Source: Marinobacter azerbaijanicus (GTDB taxonomy: Bacteria; Pseudomonadota; Gammaproteobacteria; Pseudomonadales; Oleiphilaceae). From it: a stretch of 64,000 nucleotides of DNA. Shown here piece by piece: positions 17,561 to 26,560 of the stretch; position 1 is the stretch's first letter, and every line of letters begins with the position of its first letter. The translations under genes were made by a program, and so were the position numbers. Location of the stretch: contig NZ_JASSVS010000011.1 of assembly GCF_030250645.1 (NCBI RefSeq), positions 104,447 to 168,446 on the forward strand, given 5' to 3'. Under the pieces are notes generated by a model. The model worked only from the letters and a program-made list of their open reading frames with translations. It was not told the origin of the DNA and did no database searches.

Positions 17561-18673
17561 TCATGGACTGACCTGGTGCACCTGTATGTAACGCTGACTT
17601 CTCTTGGTACGATCTTCCACCTTGCCGACAAGCTGTCCACAAGCCGCATCAATATCGTCACCACGGGTTGTTCTCACCGTTGCTATATATCCGGCTTCGT
17701 TGAGAACTGCCTGAAAGCGACGGGTGGCATTCATGCTGGGGCGCTTGAAATCACTTTCCGGGAACGGATTGAAAGGGATCAGGTTGATCTTGCATGGCAG
17801 GCCACGCAGCACAACCGCTAACTCCTTCGCATGTTCCGGCTGATCATTGACGCCTTCGATCACGGTGTACTCGATTGTAGCCTTGCGCTTGTCGGGCAGG
17901 CGGGCCAGATAGCGCCGTGTGGCTGCCAGCAGCTCCGCAATCGGATATTTTTTATTCAATGGCACCAGTTGGTTACGCAATTCATCATTGGGGGCATGAA
18001 GCGAAATGGCCAGTGAAACATCGGTAACTTCGCCCAGCTTGTCGATGGCCGGGACCACGCCAGACGTGCTCACCGTGACCCGCCGTTTGGAAATACCGTA
18101 AGCCAGGTCTTCCATCATCAGGTTCATGGCGTCAACCACGTTATCGAAGTTCAGCAACGGCTCGCCCATGCCCATCATCACCACATTGGTGATGGGACGA
18201 TCCGGGCCCGGTTCAAACGGCATGAACGCCTTACGGGCCACCCAGACCTGGCCGATAATCTCGGCGGCAGTCAGGTTACGGTTAAAACCGCGCTTACCCG
18301 TGGAGCAGAAGGTACAGTCCAGGCTGCAGCCAATCTGCGAAGATACACACAGGGTGCCGCGCTCACCATCGGGGATCAGCACCGTTTCGACGCTGTTGCC
18401 GTTGTCCATGCGCATGACCCACTTGCGGGTGCCATCTTTGGACTCCTCATCGTAGACCACCTCGGGCCCGCGAATCTCTGCCACCTCTTTCAGCTTTTCC
18501 CGCAGCACCTTGCTCATATTGGTCATTTGATCGAAGTCATCGGCACCACGCTGATGAATCCACTGCAGGACCTGCGTTGCCCGGAAACGCTTCTCCCCCA
18601 GGGATTCAAAGAAAGCCTCCATCTTTGCTTTCGGCATTCCCAGAAGGTTGGTTTTCTCAGCAACAGCTGTCAT
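17561..18673 (-). CDS. rlmN: Dual-specificity 23S rRNA/tRNA adenine-C2 methyltransferase RlmN
   Basis: A radical SAM enzyme of 370 residues. The cluster motif CSLDCTFCSTGKRGFNRN is intact, and MGMGEPLLNFDNV, STSGVVP and a C-terminal GDDIDAACGQL carrying the second catalytic cysteine are present. The start at 18673 (MTAVAEKTNLLG) is chosen over an upstream frame extension because a GAGG precedes it by 8 nt and homologs begin there. It needs a [4Fe-4S] cluster. Confidence 0.96.
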   Translation of the reverse strand: MTAVAEKTNLLGMPKAKMEAFFESLGEKRFRATQVLQWIHQRGADDFDQMTNMSKVLREKLKEVAEIRGPEVVYDEESKDGTRKWVMRMDNGNSVETVLIPDGERGTLCVSSQIGCSLDCTFCSTGKRGFNRNLTAAEIIGQVWVARKAFMPFEPGPDRPITNVVMMGMGEPLLNFDNVVDAMNLMMEDLAYGISKRRVTVSTSGVVPAIDKLGEVTDVSLAISLHAPNDELRNQLVPLNKKYPIAELLAATRRYLARLPDKRKATIEYTVIEGVNDQPEHAKELAVVLRGLPCKINLIPFNPFPESDFKRPSMNATRRFQAVLNEAGYIATVRTTRGDDIDAACGQLVGKVEDRTKRSQRYIQVHQVSP

Positions 18674-18736
18674 TTCATAACCTCGATCAGATAACCAATC
18701 CGGGCCGGAAGTAGTTCCGGCCCGGGGACAGCTCAA

Positions 18737-19165
18737 TCAGCCGCGTGGGCAGATCTCGCTGTCATTGAAAAAATACGCAATTTCACGTTCGGCAGAAGCC
18801 GCTGAATCAGAACCATGAACGGCATTGGCATCGATGGACGATGCAAAATCGGCGCGAATGGTGCCCGCTTCCGCTTCCTTGGGGTTGGTGGCACCCATGA
18901 GGTCACGATTCTTGAGGATAGCACCTTCGCCGTCCAGAACCTGAACAACAACCGGGCCAGACGTCATGAACGCAACCAGATCATTGAAAAATGGACGCTC
19001 TTTGTGCTCGGCATAGAAGCCTTCTGCCTGCTCCTGAGTCAGATGCATCATCTTGGCAGCAACGATCTCCAGACCGGCTTTCTCAAAACGTGTGTAAATC
19101 TCACCGATCACATTCTTTGCGACTGCGTCGGGCTTGATAATCGAGAGCGTGCGCTCATTTGCCAT
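18737..19165 (-). CDS. ndk: Nucleoside diphosphate kinase
   Basis: A 142-residue enzyme with the catalytic-histidine motif NAVHGSDSAASAEREI, the N-terminal TLSIIKPDAVAKN and the substrate motif RDLMGATNPKEA. It balances NTP pools by ping-pong phosphotransfer. In Pseudomonas ndk follows iscX; here it follows iscS directly. Confidence 0.97.
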   Translation of the reverse strand: MANERTLSIIKPDAVAKNVIGEIYTRFEKAGLEIVAAKMMHLTQEQAEGFYAEHKERPFFNDLVAFMTSGPVVVQVLDGEGAILKNRDLMGATNPKEAEAGTIRADFASSIDANAVHGSDSAASAEREIAYFFNDSEICPRG

Positions 19166-19231
19166 GATCTGTCTCCATTCAGGTTCAGAAAAATTCAGGG
19201 TTGGGATTATACGCAGTCCGGAGGCAACTGC

Positions 19232-20380
19232 CTACCGCACTGAACGGAGACGGGTAACAACGTCAACGATTTGCGCCGCTGCGAAGTCAACCTCCTCCGG
19301 CGTGGAAAAGCGCCCAAAGGAAAACCGGAGGGCCCTGTGAGCCTGTTCATCATCCAGGCCTATACCTTTCAACACAAAAGAAGGCTCAATCGTCGCGGAG
19401 GCGCAGGCAGATCCGGATGATACCGCCAGGTCCCTCAACCCCAGCATCAGTGATTCCGCGTCCACGCCTGCAAACGACAGATTCACGATGCCTGGAACCC
19501 GGTGCTCGACACTGCCATTGAGCGCCACACCCTCAAGGCCCTCCAGCCCTTCCAGAAAGCGCGCACGCAGGCCTTCCAGCATTTCCGCCTCATGTTCAAG
19601 CTTTTCACTGGCAAGCTCAAATGCTTTACCCATACCTACAATCTGATGTGTAGGCAGTGTACCGGAGCGCATGCCACGCTCATGACCGCCGCCATGAATC
19701 TGGGCTTCAATACGCACGTCCGGTGAACGGCGAACATACAGCGCACCAACGCCTTTGGGGCCATAAACCTTGTGGGCTGACAGGGACAGCAGGTCCACCG
19801 GTGCAGCACTGACATCCACTTCGGTTTTCCCTGCTGCCTGCGCTGCATCTACATGAAACAGTACCCCGCGCTCACGAAGCATGGCGCCAATGGAGGCGAT
19901 ATCCGTCTGGCAACCCAGTTCGTTGTTCACCATCATCAGACTGACCAGCACCGTATTGTCACGAAGCGCCTCTTCCACCTGCCCTGCCGCAATACGACCG
20001 TCACTGCCGGGCGTCAGCCAGGTCACGCTCACACCGTTGCGTTCGATCCACTTACAGGTATCCAGCACCGCCTTATGCTCAACCACCGAAGTCACGATGT
20101 GAGGATTGTCACGACCGTCAACCACACCCTTTATGGCCAGGTTATCGGATTCCGTGGCACCGGAAGTCCAGACAATTTCTCGCGGGTCCGCATGGATAAG
20201 ACTGGCAACCTGGCGACGGGCACCTTCCACTGCAGCTTCAGCTTGCCAGCCGTAGGCGTGGGAACGGGAGGCAGGATTGCCGAAAACGCCATCAGGCGTG
20301 AGGTATTTGCACATTTCTTCGGCAACGATGGGATCTACGGGCGTGGTGGCCGCATAGTCCATATAGACGGGCTTTTTCAT
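19232..20380 (-). CDS. iscS: Cysteine desulfurase IscS lacking the C-terminal IscU-docking tail
   Basis: This 382-residue PLP enzyme matches IscS along its length: MDYAATTPVDPIVAEEM, the PLP lysine in SLSAHKVYGPKG, GTLPTHQIVGMGKA, and the active-site loop SSGSACASATIEPS with the persulfide cysteine. E. coli IscS has 404 residues; this one stops at 'VVTRLRSVR', where the roughly 20-residue tail used to bind IscU would begin. No iscU, iscA, hscBA, fdx or iscX follows; the next gene is ndk. It probably still supplies sulfur for tRNA thiolation, and perhaps for another Fe-S scaffold encoded elsewhere. Confidence 0.93.
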   Translation of the reverse strand: MKKPVYMDYAATTPVDPIVAEEMCKYLTPDGVFGNPASRSHAYGWQAEAAVEGARRQVASLIHADPREIVWTSGATESDNLAIKGVVDGRDNPHIVTSVVEHKAVLDTCKWIERNGVSVTWLTPGSDGRIAAGQVEEALRDNTVLVSLMMVNNELGCQTDIASIGAMLRERGVLFHVDAAQAAGKTEVDVSAAPVDLLSLSAHKVYGPKGVGALYVRRSPDVRIEAQIHGGGHERGMRSGTLPTHQIVGMGKAFELASEKLEHEAEMLEGLRARFLEGLEGLEGVALNGSVEHRVPGIVNLSFAGVDAESLMLGLRDLAVSSGSACASATIEPSFVLKGIGLDDEQAHRALRFSFGRFSTPEEVDFAAAQIVDVVTRLRSVR

Positions 20381-20400
20381 AGAGGCTTCAGGATAGTCGT

Positions 20401-20898
20401 TCAGGCCGGCGCCTGATCGGTAAGGCGCTCGGTGTTAATCGTCTGTGAATCACCTTCTGAATGACGACTGTTCTGCCGACTGGCAACCACCTGGATCTCA
20501 CGCTTTCTCATCAGATCGCCCAAGCTGATATCGCTCAGGAACTGATGGATCTGGTCGCTGAGATCAGACCACAGGTGGTGTGTCAGGCATTTTTCGCCAT
20601 TCTGGCAATCACCCTTGTTGCCGCAACGGGTGGTATCCAGGGACTCACTGACAGCGTCCACAACTTCCGCAATGTAGACGGCGTCAGGCTCCCGGCTCAG
20701 GCGGTAGCCACCGCCGGGACCCCGTATACTGGTCACCAGTTTGTGACGGCGAAGGCGGGAAAATAGCTGCTCGAGATACGAGAGGGAAATCTCCTGCCGG
20801 GCAGATATATCGGCCAGACTGACCGGCCCCTGATCCCCGTGAAGGGCCAGGTCCAGCATTGCCGTCACCGCATAGCGGCCTTTGGTGGTCAGTCTCAT
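20401..20898 (-). CDS. iscR: Fe-S cluster regulator IscR
   Basis: A 165-residue Rrf2-family regulator beginning MRLTTKGRYAVTAMLDLALH. All four cluster ligands are at the E. coli positions: C92, C98, C104 and H107 (RCGNKGDCQNGEKCLTHHLW). The winged helix has the conserved RGPGGGYRLSR loop. It is the first gene of what remains of the isc operon, 20 bp before iscS. A promoter overlapping an IscR-like half-site is visible upstream, suggesting autoregulation is retained. Confidence 0.95.
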   Translation of the reverse strand: MRLTTKGRYAVTAMLDLALHGDQGPVSLADISARQEISLSYLEQLFSRLRRHKLVTSIRGPGGGYRLSREPDAVYIAEVVDAVSESLDTTRCGNKGDCQNGEKCLTHHLWSDLSDQIHQFLSDISLGDLMRKREIQVVASRQNSRHSEGDSQTINTERLTDQAPA

Positions 20899-20942
20899 AA
20901 ACTCAGCCCCGGTCAGGGATTGATTCGGTTTTAATTGAGCCG

Positions 20943-20975
20943 AGTATGAATTGACCTACCATTTCAGTCAAGTAT
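20943..20975 (-). promoter_or_regulatory. iscR promoter with IscR type 1-like half-site
   Basis: On the minus strand TTGACT (-35, 20966-20971), a 17-bp spacer and CATACT (-10, 20943-20948) precede iscR. The -35 lies within ATACTTGACTGAAATGG, which fits the first half of the type 1 IscR consensus (ATASYYGACTRWWWY). The second half is poorly conserved. Confidence 0.5.
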
Positions 20976-21749
20976 TCACCGCTGCGACGATTCATCATCC
21001 CGAACACAGTCGAAATCTTCCTCGTGCAGAGGCGGCAACTCACCATTCTGATATTCACTGTTGACCTTTCTCAGAGCCTTGCACATGTTCTCAATACGAT
21101 CGTCCACCGCATGCATATGGTCCAGCAGGCTGCGCATGGCCCGGGCAACCGGATCCGGCATCTCTTCGGTGACACCATAGGCGTCGAACCCCATGCGCTC
21201 TTCCATTTCTTTCCGGCGCACGCTGTCTTCGTCCTTTCGTTTGACAACAACCCGGCCAGGAATGCCAACAACCGTCGCACCTTCTGGCACTGCCTTGGTG
21301 ACCACCGAATTGGAGCCGATCTTGGCCCCCGCCCCCACTTCGAAAGGCCCAAGGATCTTGGCGCCGGCACCTACCACAACGCCGTCTCCCAACGTGGGGT
21401 GTCGCTTGCCCTTGTTCCAGCTGGTTCCACCAAGAGTTACCCCCTGGTAGAGCGTGACGTCGTCACCAATCACCGTGGTTTCGCCAATCACAACACCCAT
21501 GCCATGGTCGATGAAAAAGCGGCGACCAATGGTCGCTCCAGGATGAATCTCGATGCCTGTCAGCCAACGGGCAAGTGTCGAGAAGGTACGCGCGAGCCAT
21601 TTCAGACCCAGTCCCCAGAGCCAATGGGAAAACCGGTGACACAGGAGCGCATGGAGCCCGGGATAGTTGGTCAGAACCTCAAAGGTGTTACGAGCTGCGG
21701 GATCGCGATGAAACACACTGTTCACATCTTCCCTTAAACGTTCAAACAT
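20976..21749 (-). CDS. cysE: Serine O-acetyltransferase
   Basis: A 257-residue enzyme of cysteine synthesis with an N-terminal helical domain (MFERLREDVNSVFHRDPAAR) and left-handed beta-helix hexapeptide repeats including IHPGATIGRRFFIDHGMGVV and GGTSWNKGKRHPTLGDGVVV. The ATG at 21749 is used because AGGAA lies upstream; a GTG six codons earlier is the alternative. Cysteine is the IscS substrate, which explains the conserved cysE-iscR neighbourhood. It starts 4 bp after the trmJ stop. Confidence 0.95.
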   Translation of the reverse strand: MFERLREDVNSVFHRDPAARNTFEVLTNYPGLHALLCHRFSHWLWGLGLKWLARTFSTLARWLTGIEIHPGATIGRRFFIDHGMGVVIGETTVIGDDVTLYQGVTLGGTSWNKGKRHPTLGDGVVVGAGAKILGPFEVGAGAKIGSNSVVTKAVPEGATVVGIPGRVVVKRKDEDSVRRKEMEERMGFDAYGVTEEMPDPVARAMRSLLDHMHAVDDRIENMCKALRKVNSEYQNGELPPLHEEDFDCVRDDESSQR

Positions 21750-21753
21750 AACC

Positions 21754-22608
21754 CTATTCCTGTTCACCGGCTGTGGAGCCAGCCTTTGACGTGTTTTGTC
21801 CTGTTTTGTCGGCGCCAGCGGTCTTCTGAACGGCGGTCAATACGCCCCGAAGAATGCTGATTTCCGTCTGATCCAGTTTCGCCCTCTGAAACAGACGGCG
21901 CAACCGTGTCATCAACAGTCCGGGTTTTTCGCGGCGGTGGAAATCAACATCCACCAACACCTGCTCAAGGTGACTGAAAAAACCTTCAACATCCCGCACC
22001 GGCGCAGGCGGCACATCCCAACCCGAGTCCCCGGGCGCCACCATGGGCTTGAGATATGGGCTGCCCTCTCCACCTTCAAGCCCTCTCAGGTAATGCATGC
22101 GCAATTCATAGCAGATCACCTGCACCGCCATGGACAGGTTCAGCGAACTGTAGTCCGGGTTGGACGGGATGTGAATATGGAAGTTGCAACGCTGCAACTC
22201 CTCATTGCTCAAGCCATGGGCCTCGCGGCCGAATACCAGTGCAACGGGCCCCGCACCTGAGTGTTCAGCCGCTTTGGCAGCGGCATCCGGCGGCGCAATG
22301 ACAGGCCATGGCACTTTCCGGCCACGGGCACTGGTACCCATGACGCAGACACAGTCAGCAATCGCCTCGTCGAGAGAGCTGACTACCCGGGCATTATCCA
22401 GCACATCAGACGCACCGGCCGCCCTTGCATAGGACGTCTCATCGGGAAACGACGCTGGATTGACCAGCCAGAGATTGCCCAGCGCCATGTTTTTCATCGC
22501 CCGGGCAACGGCACCGATATTGCCGGAATGAGACGTCTCGACCAGAACAATCCGGATCTGGTCGTCAAAGGTATCGGTGCCCGCCTGGGGCATCGCTGAC
22601 TTGTGCAT
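21754..22608 (-). CDS. trmJ: tRNA (cytidine/uridine-32-2'-O-)-methyltransferase TrmJ
   Basis: A SPOUT-family methyltransferase with IRIVLVETSHSGNIGAVARA, LWLVNPASFPDE, VALVFGREAHGLSNEEL and the knot motif IPSNPDYSSLNLSMAVQ, then the C-terminal dimer segment (LRRLFQRAKLDQTEISILRG) and a polar tail. I use the ATG at 22608 (MHKSAMPQ, 284 residues), which has AGGA 10 nt upstream. ATGs at 22593 and further upstream near 22650 are also possible. It is divergent from suhB and upstream of cysE, as in Pseudomonas. Confidence 0.92.
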   Translation of the reverse strand: MHKSAMPQAGTDTFDDQIRIVLVETSHSGNIGAVARAMKNMALGNLWLVNPASFPDETSYARAAGASDVLDNARVVSSLDEAIADCVCVMGTSARGRKVPWPVIAPPDAAAKAAEHSGAGPVALVFGREAHGLSNEELQRCNFHIHIPSNPDYSSLNLSMAVQVICYELRMHYLRGLEGGEGSPYLKPMVAPGDSGWDVPPAPVRDVEGFFSHLEQVLVDVDFHRREKPGLLMTRLRRLFQRAKLDQTEISILRGVLTAVQKTAGADKTGQNTSKAGSTAGEQE

Positions 22609-22793
22609 GGCATTCGTGTCCTGCTGGAAATCCGGAAAGGCGCGCATGATATCAGATATCCCCCCTTCCCTGCCTCTCCGGATAAGCCGTGATACAGCGC
22701 CGTTAGTGACATTGCAGCTTCGAAAAACATACAAGAGGCGCCAGTTTTTGATATGCTATGCGGCCTTCACACACCCGGATAATGAACACTCAG

Positions 22794-23591
22794 ATGCAAC
22801 CAGCTATTAAAATGGCCCTGCGCGTCGCGCGTCAGGGGTCCGACTATCTGAAAGCACACTTCGAACGCCAGGAACCCAATGGCGACAGCGAAGACCGCCG
22901 CAAGCAACTGGAGCGGGTCGAGCAGTCTGTTTACGATAATTTTTCCGAACAGCTCGAAAAGGCCTACAAGGACCATATCATCGCGCCGTTGAACGAGGCA
23001 GACGCCAACGGCAACGACAAGAGCTGGCATATATTTCCGGTGCTCGGCCGTGAGAATTTTTTACGAGGTATTCCGGACTTTGCACTGGCACTGCTGCAGA
23101 AAAAGAACAACCGTACCGAGAACCTGTTGCTGATCAACCCGGTCACTGGTGAAGAGTACTCTGCAAGCAGAGGCCACGGCGCAGCCCTTAACAGCCGGCG
23201 GGTGCGCACCAGCGAGATCAAACATGCCGACCGCGCAGCAATCGTCAGCAATCTCCTGGACCAGACCCGCACCAGTGACGACCCCTTGATGTGGGGAGAA
23301 ATGGCTTCCCTTCTCGCCCGGGATAGCAGCATGTTCCGCACCGCTGGCTGCGTTGCGCTGGATATCGCCAGGGTTTCCTCAGGCCACCTGGACGCCGCGG
23401 TTATTTTCCGTCCCGAGCCTGCAGACCTTGCCATTGGCGTCACCCTGGCTCTGGAATCCGGCGCGCTCACTGGCGATTTCTCCGGCAATCCGTCAACCGA
23501 GAAAGCCAAGCAGCTTATTGTTGCCAATCCCAAGCTGTTCCGGGAAGTACTGAAAACCCTTCACCCCTTCCGGGGCCGCCTGCCACGCTGA
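22794..23591 (+). CDS. suhB: SuhB-position inositol monophosphatase-like protein with degenerate active site
   Basis: About 265 residues, starting MQPAIKMALRVARQGSDYLK as SuhB does, and sitting in the trmJ-divergent position of Pseudomonas suhB. Fold landmarks survive: SASRGHGAALNSRRVR, FRTAGCVALDIARVSSGHLD, ALESGALTGDFSG and the IVANPKLF ending. The catalytic motifs do not. The EESG motif reads about APLNE; the metal motif DPLDGTTNF reads FPVLGRENF (residues 81-89); PWDxAAG reads PADLAIG. Metal-dependent phosphatase activity is therefore unlikely. SuhB has a non-catalytic role in rRNA antitermination, which could be what is kept. An ATG at 22782 is an alternative start. Confidence 0.8.
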   Translation: MQPAIKMALRVARQGSDYLKAHFERQEPNGDSEDRRKQLERVEQSVYDNFSEQLEKAYKDHIIAPLNEADANGNDKSWHIFPVLGRENFLRGIPDFALALLQKKNNRTENLLLINPVTGEEYSASRGHGAALNSRRVRTSEIKHADRAAIVSNLLDQTRTSDDPLMWGEMASLLARDSSMFRTAGCVALDIARVSSGHLDAAVIFRPEPADLAIGVTLALESGALTGDFSGNPSTEKAKQLIVANPKLFREVLKTLHPFRGRLPR

Positions 23592-23604
23592 ATCGGCCAG
23601 GCAC

Positions 23605-23643
23605 AAAAAAGCCGCAACACCTCAGGGGGTTGCGGCTTTTTTT
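23605..23643. terminator. Bidirectional terminator between suhB and secF
   Basis: The stem AAAAAAGCCGCAAC / GTTGCGGCTTTTTT encloses a loop of about 10 nt. The A-tract on one side and T-tract on the other serve the two convergent genes. Confidence 0.9.
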
Positions 23644-23656
23644 ATAGCTGACCGGA

Positions 23657-24613
23657 TTACATCCGGTTCAGCCATTCAGGTGGCTGCTCTTCTTCCTCTT
23701 CCTGACCCGCCAACCCCTCCTTGGGCGGTATAATCAGGTCCTCGCGGGCAACACCCAGGGCAACCAGCATATTGGCGGCAACATAGATGGAGGAATAGGT
23801 ACCCACCACCACACCGATAATCAATGCCAGGGCGAAATTGTTGATGGCTTCGCCGCCCAGAAAGTACAGGGCCAACAGAACCACAAGCGTGGTGCCGGAA
23901 GTGTTGATGGTCCGGCTGATCGTCTGGTGAATGGACTCGTTGATAACATGCTCGGAATCACCCTCCCGCATCTTGCGGAAGTTTTCACGGATTCGGTCCG
24001 CCACTACGATCGTGTCGTTGAGGGAATAACCGATAACCGCAAGCAAGGCCGCCAGCACGCTCAGATCGAAGGTCCACTGGAACAGCGAAAATACGCCAAG
24101 GACAACAATCACGTCATGGGCAAGAGGAACAACGGAGGCGATCCCGAACTTGAACTGGAAGCGCATGCCCACGTAGATCAATACCACCGCAAGGGCAATC
24201 AGCATTCCGAGGCCGCTGTCTTCCTTGAGCTCCTCACCAACCTGGGACCCAACGAACTCGGAACTGACCAGTGTCAGTTCATCCCCGCCTGCAGACAGGG
24301 CGTCCACTACCTCTTGTGCCAACTTGTCATTCTCGGACTCCGCCATCCGCACCAGCACGGTGGTATCCGAACCAAAGTTCTGAACCACAAACTGCTCGTA
24401 TCCGGCGCCTTCCAGCGCCTGCCGGACATCGTCCAGGGCCGGGGCCTGCTGGTACTCCAGCTCAACAGACGTACCACCGGTAAAATCAAGGCCCAGGTTC
24501 AGCCCGCGGGTTGCGAGCAGAGCAACAGCAATAACAACTAGGGCGATAGATACGACGGAAGCAAACTTCCGTGCACCCATGAAATCGATTGGCTTCTTCT
24601 CAACTTCAGACAT
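23657..24613 (-). CDS. secF: Protein translocase subunit SecF
   Basis: A 318-residue inner-membrane protein of the SecDF complex with six predicted membrane helices and a first periplasmic domain. Family motifs are LGLDFTGGTSVELEY, GSQVGEEL, AVIGYSLNDTIVVADRIREN and a glycine-rich C-terminal helix pair (GVVVGTYSSIYVA). The ATG at 24613 overlaps the secD end by 8 bp, as expected for coupled secD-secF translation. The C-terminus is acidic. Confidence 0.95.
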   Translation of the reverse strand: MSEVEKKPIDFMGARKFASVVSIALVVIAVALLATRGLNLGLDFTGGTSVELEYQQAPALDDVRQALEGAGYEQFVVQNFGSDTTVLVRMAESENDKLAQEVVDALSAGGDELTLVSSEFVGSQVGEELKEDSGLGMLIALAVVLIYVGMRFQFKFGIASVVPLAHDVIVVLGVFSLFQWTFDLSVLAALLAVIGYSLNDTIVVADRIRENFRKMREGDSEHVINESIHQTISRTINTSGTTLVVLLALYFLGGEAINNFALALIIGVVVGTYSSIYVAANMLVALGVAREDLIIPPKEGLAGQEEEEEQPPEWLNRM

Positions 24614-26480
24614 TGGCCAGCTTCCCTCCGATCGACAGCTTTTCGATCTTTCGACCGCCGTATACAAGATTTACGATGCTGCGACTGACCATCAGCCCGG
24701 AGAACATCGACGTGAGAATACCGATCGACAGCGTCACCGCGAACCCTTTCACCGGACCGGACCCCATGGCAAACAGGATCACCGCCACCAGCAGAGTGGT
24801 GATGTTGGCGTCGAAAATCGATACAAAGGCCCTGGAGTAACCCGCACTAATGGCGGACTGGGGCGGAATACCTGCCTTCAGCTCTTCCTTTATGCGTTCA
24901 AAAATAAGCACGTTGGCATCAACAGCTATACCCACCGTCAGTACAATGCCCGCGATGCCGGGTAACGTCAGTGTCGCCGACAGGATCGACATGCAGGCAA
25001 TCAGCAGCATCAGGTTCAGCGTCAGGGCCACATTGGCAATCATGCCAAAGCCACGGTAATACACCACCATGTAACAGAGCACCAGGACGAAACCGAGCAA
25101 TACGGACATCATGCCGGCATCAATGTTTTTCTGGCCCAGGCTTGGACCGATGGTGCGTTCCTGAACAAAGTACATCGGCGCAGCGAGAGAGCCGGCACGC
25201 AACAGCAGTGCAAGCTCCGATGCTTCCGGTATCGAATCCAGGCCGGTGATCCGGAAACTGCTCCCCAGTGCGGACTGGATAGTGGCAAGGCTGATAATGC
25301 CCTTCTCCACCACGCGGTTATCGACAGTGCGGGTTTCACCATCCACCACCACTTCTTCGGTTTCCGTGCGGTACTCAATAAACAGCACCGCCATACGACG
25401 ACCGATCGCATTGCGTGTCGCCCGGTTCATAAGATCACCGCCCACGGAGTCCATGGTGATGTTGACCTGGGGCTGACCGTTCTCGTCGAACGCTTGCTGG
25501 GCATTGGACACGTTGTCACCGGTTACGATGACTTCACGCTCAAGCCGGGCCTCGCGGTTGGGATTGTCGCGGAACGGAAACGTCTCGGTTGTGGCAGCAG
25601 CCGCATCCTGCCGGGCCTCAAGGCGGAATTCCAGGTTCGCCGTGGCGCCCAGTACACGCTTGGCCGCCGCCGTATCCTGAACACCCGGCAGCTCAACGAT
25701 AATCCGGTCTGTACCCTGGCGCTGCACCAGGGGTTCGGCAACACCCAGCTCATTCACCCGGTTACGGATGGTCGTCAGGTTCTGTTCCAGCGCGTAATCC
25801 TGGATGGATTTGATTTCGGCTTCCGACAGGGTAAGTTCCAGGCGAAATTCACTATCTTCACTCTGCTCGTCCAGAGTGAACTGATTGTACTGGTCGCGAA
25901 TCAGACTGAACGCCTCACTGCGGGACTCTTCATCACGGAAAGTCAGAATGATCGAGTTGTCGCCTTCAAGATCGCCACCACGATAGCGTACACGTTCTTC
26001 CCGCAGCTCTCGCTTGATCTGGCTGGACATGGCTTCAAGCCGCTGCTCTACAGCAGTTTCCATATCCACCTCCAGCAGGAAGTGGACACCGCCCCGAAGG
26101 TCAAGACCCAGCTTCATGGGACCTGCACCGAGGCTTTTCAGCCATTCCGGTGTGGACGGCGCCATGTTCAGTGCCACCAGGTAGTCCCTGCCGAGCGCAT
26201 CCTGAACAACCGGCCTCGCGCGCACCTGAGCCTCGGAACTGTTCACGCGGATCAGGGCATCGCGCTCCTGAAGCTCTGATTCCTTGACGGCAATGCCCTT
26301 GGCTTCGAGCGCATCAACGGCTCTGTCGAGAATCCTCTGATCAACCTCGGTGCTACTCCGCGCACCGGTGATCTGTATGGCGTAGTCATCAGGGAAGACG
26401 TTTGGCAGGGCGTAGATAAACCCGATCACCAAAGCGATCAGGATAACCAGGTTTTTCCAGAGCGGATACTTGTTCAGCAT
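24606..26480 (-). CDS. secD: Protein translocase subunit SecD
   Basis: A 624-residue RND-like protein starting MLNKYPLWKNLVILIALVIG. LGLDLRGGVHFLLEVD and the large periplasmic P1 domain follow, then six helices with GIAGIVLTVGIAVDANVLIF and a C-terminal FAMGSGPVKGFAVTLSIGI. With SecF it uses the proton gradient to pull proteins across the membrane. Gene order secF-secD-yajC-tgt-queA (read on the plus strand) is the conserved Sec-queuosine operon. Confidence 0.96.
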   Translation of the reverse strand: MLNKYPLWKNLVILIALVIGFIYALPNVFPDDYAIQITGARSSTEVDQRILDRAVDALEAKGIAVKESELQERDALIRVNSSEAQVRARPVVQDALGRDYLVALNMAPSTPEWLKSLGAGPMKLGLDLRGGVHFLLEVDMETAVEQRLEAMSSQIKRELREERVRYRGGDLEGDNSIILTFRDEESRSEAFSLIRDQYNQFTLDEQSEDSEFRLELTLSEAEIKSIQDYALEQNLTTIRNRVNELGVAEPLVQRQGTDRIIVELPGVQDTAAAKRVLGATANLEFRLEARQDAAAATTETFPFRDNPNREARLEREVIVTGDNVSNAQQAFDENGQPQVNITMDSVGGDLMNRATRNAIGRRMAVLFIEYRTETEEVVVDGETRTVDNRVVEKGIISLATIQSALGSSFRITGLDSIPEASELALLLRAGSLAAPMYFVQERTIGPSLGQKNIDAGMMSVLLGFVLVLCYMVVYYRGFGMIANVALTLNLMLLIACMSILSATLTLPGIAGIVLTVGIAVDANVLIFERIKEELKAGIPPQSAISAGYSRAFVSIFDANITTLLVAVILFAMGSGPVKGFAVTLSIGILTSMFSGLMVSRSIVNLVYGGRKIEKLSIGGKLANV

Positions 26481-26560
26481 GGGGTCCCTTTAAGCCGGCC
26501 AACGGGCCGGCTGTGATGTTTCAGCTTGGCAAATTCAGACCTGAGTCGAAAACCGGTCGA

